The notes beneath the pieces were generated by a model. It was not told the DNA's origin. It searched no databases and saw only the letters and a list, made by a program, of their open reading frames with translations. A DNA stretch of 64,000 bases from Dorea phocaeensis (GTDB lineage Bacteria; Bacillota; Clostridia; Lachnospirales; Lachnospiraceae): the NCBI RefSeq assembly GCF_900240315.1, contig NZ_OEPZ01000001.1, positions 62,001 to 126,000 of the forward strand, given 5' to 3'. The position numbers were made by a program, and so were the translations under genes. Each line of letters begins with the position of its first letter. The stretch's first letter is position 1. Positions 62,665-64,000 of this stretch are shown piece after piece.

Positions 62665-64000
62665 TTCTGTTTATTCTAAGCTTGCATGGACGAACCTGAA
62701 AAACAATCGGAAAACATATATTCCCTATATTTTGACGGCGATTCTGACGGTGATGATGTTTTATATTATGGATGCTTTATTCCACAGCAAAGATATTGGA
62801 AGCGAGAATTTGAAACTGATGCTCCAGTACTCAGTAGGAGTCATTATGATTTTTGCTGTGCTTCTTCTGTTTTATACGAATAGTTTTCTGGTGAAACGAA
62901 GGAAGAAGGAAATCGGTGTTTATAACATTTTGGGAATGGGAAAACGCCATATTGCCAGAATGATGATCGTGGAAACTTTGATTACTGCAGTGGTAAGTAT
63001 AGGAATCGGGCTTTTGGCGGGAATTGTATTTGGAAAGCTGATGTATCTGCTGCTTCTTAAAATTCTTCATTATGACATAGGAATGCATTTTGCAGTGTCA
63101 GGAACGGCAGTAGGTCAGACGGCGCTGTTGTTTATGGGGATTTTTCTTTTGACTTTATTCTATAATATGATGCAGATTCGACTTTCCAATCCGATCGAAT
63201 TACTGCACGGCGGAAATAAAGGGGAGAAGGAACCAAGGACAAAATGGCTGTTGACGGTGATCGGTGTTCTTGCACTTGCGGCGGGATATGGTATTGCACT
63301 GACGGTAGAAAAACCGATGGAAGCAATTTTTGACTTCTTTGTGGCGGTTGTCTGTGTCATTATTGGAACCTATGCGCTTTTTATTGCGGGGAGCATTGCA
63401 GTGTTGAAGCTCCTGAAGAAAAATAAGCGATATTATTATAAAACCACTCATTTTACTGCGGTATCTGGAATGATTTACCGGATGAAGCAAAATGCAGCGG
63501 GACTTGCGAATATCTGTATTTTAAGTACCATGGTGCTGGTAATGGTATCTACTACGATGTCTCTCTACGCCGGAATGGAAGATATTTTGAAATATCGATT
63601 CCCAATGGAATTCAGCGCTAAAGTGGCGTCTGATTCCAAGGAGACAGATCAGGCGGCAGAGAGAGCGATTAGAGAAGAGCTAGAAAAAGCAGGTGTAAAG
63701 GAGAAATCGTGGATCGGATGCCATGGAGCGTGGCTGGCGGGCATCAAGGTAAAAGATGGATTTATGCTGACGGAAATAGACGATTACTCTGTATCAGATG
63801 TCTGCGCTCTGTCGATGATTAAGCTGGAAGATTACAATAAGCTGGAGGGCAAACAAGAGACCCTTGCGCCAGATGAGGCTCTTATCTATGCTCCTTACGG
63901 TACTTATGGGAAGGATAGGGTAAAACTGGGAAATCAGAATTATAAGGTGAAAAAAGAGCTTTCTTCCATGAAACTGGAGAAAAAGAATAAGTCCAGTACC
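62657..64000 (+). CDS. BceB-type ABC transporter permease (FtsX family), 3' partial
   Basis: The frame is open from TTG 62657 through base 64000, giving 448 residues and no stop, so the gene continues past the window. It begins NSSVYSKLAWTNLKNNRKTY, followed by membrane segments near 20-40, 60-80, 110-135, 150-170, 190-215 and 225-245, further ones near 290, and then the start of the large extracellular domain typical of BceB. TTG 62657 is chosen because GGGAGGTGAGG lies directly upstream and the frame overlaps bceA by 8 nt. Confidence 0.92.
   Translation, partial: MNSSVYSKLAWTNLKNNRKTYIPYILTAILTVMMFYIMDALFHSKDIGSENLKLMLQYSVGVIMIFAVLLLFYTNSFLVKRRKKEIGVYNILGMGKRHIARMMIVETLITAVVSIGIGLLAGIVFGKLMYLLLLKILHYDIGMHFAVSGTAVGQTALLFMGIFLLTLFYNMMQIRLSNPIELLHGGNKGEKEPRTKWLLTVIGVLALAAGYGIALTVEKPMEAIFDFFVAVVCVIIGTYALFIAGSIAVLKLLKKNKRYYYKTTHFTAVSGMIYRMKQNAAGLANICILSTMVLVMVSTTMSLYAGMEDILKYRFPMEFSAKVASDSKETDQAAERAIREELEKAGVKEKSWIGCHGAWLAGIKVKDGFMLTEIDDYSVSDVCALSMIKLEDYNKLEGKQETLAPDEALIYAPYGTYGKDRVKLGNQNYKVKKELSSMKLEKKNKSST

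Overview
The window looks like the chromosome of a low-to-mid G+C Gram-positive anaerobe of the Clostridia, most likely a gut Lachnospiraceae (inference). Reasons are strong AGGAGG-type ribosome binding sites, TTGACA/TATAAT promoters, a type III glutamine synthetase, LL-diaminopimelate aminotransferase, lantibiotic-immunity and Bce-type transporter/two-component modules, SleB- and SpoIID-like proteins, and the pyrH-frr-uppS-cdsA-dxr-rseP order. No rRNA, tRNA or CRISPR array was seen.

Layout. 1-4876: a LanFEG-type ABC exporter (5' gene cut by the edge), its response regulator and kinase, and an overlapping metallo-beta-lactamase-fold gene. 5024-10383: a Wadjet-type jetA-jetB-jetC defence operon with no jetD in the window. 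10421-18631: an operon led by an attenuator, with an AgcS symporter, a D-amino-acid transaminase, 5-oxoprolinase PxpBCA, both halves of a D-glutamate-cyclase-like protein, and asnB. 18638-22277 (minus): type III glutamine synthetase and purF, behind a second attenuator. 22535-24711: PepV-like dipeptidase and an RNase Z-like hydrolase. 24782-38857: a catabolic island with glycerate kinase, a class V aminotransferase, AgcS, RpiR and LysR regulators, a second pxpB-pxpC with accB-accC, a D-2-hydroxyacid dehydrogenase, pxpA and two transporters. 39020-39600: remnant of an IS1634-like transposase. 39617-48775: a third attenuator, then carA-carB-pyrG-glnA-ANTAR regulator-dapL. 48922-50283: MATE transporter, followed by an intact IS30-family element with 28-bp direct repeats. 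52137-57256: pyrH-frr-uppS-cdsA-dxr-rseP. 57324-59950: a peptidoglycan-binding protein, an A24 peptidase and a SleB-like hydrolase. 60064-64000: a Bce-type two-component system and ABC transporter, cut by the right edge.

The most interesting signal is regulatory. Three separate transcription units (agcS to asnB, glnN-purF, carAB-pyrG-glnA-ANTAR-dapL) all start with a consensus promoter. Each is followed within about 10-25 nt by a small hairpin whose six-base loop has A at position 1 and G at position 4. That hairpin shares its bases with the 5' arm of an intrinsic terminator. ANTAR proteins are known to bind hexaloops of this kind and prevent termination, and the window encodes an ANTAR protein inside the third unit. 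The known ANTAR target has two hairpins; here only one is visible at each leader. Together this suggests a local nitrogen/glutamine regulon controlled by single-hairpin antitermination, with the regulator controlling its own operon.

Other notable points are the missing JetD, a second Pxp set joined to biotin carboxylase and carrier genes but no AccA/AccD, a near-identical 49-bp promoter block placed at two divergent regions of the catabolic island, and an IS30 element with long target duplications and repeated subterminal motifs.
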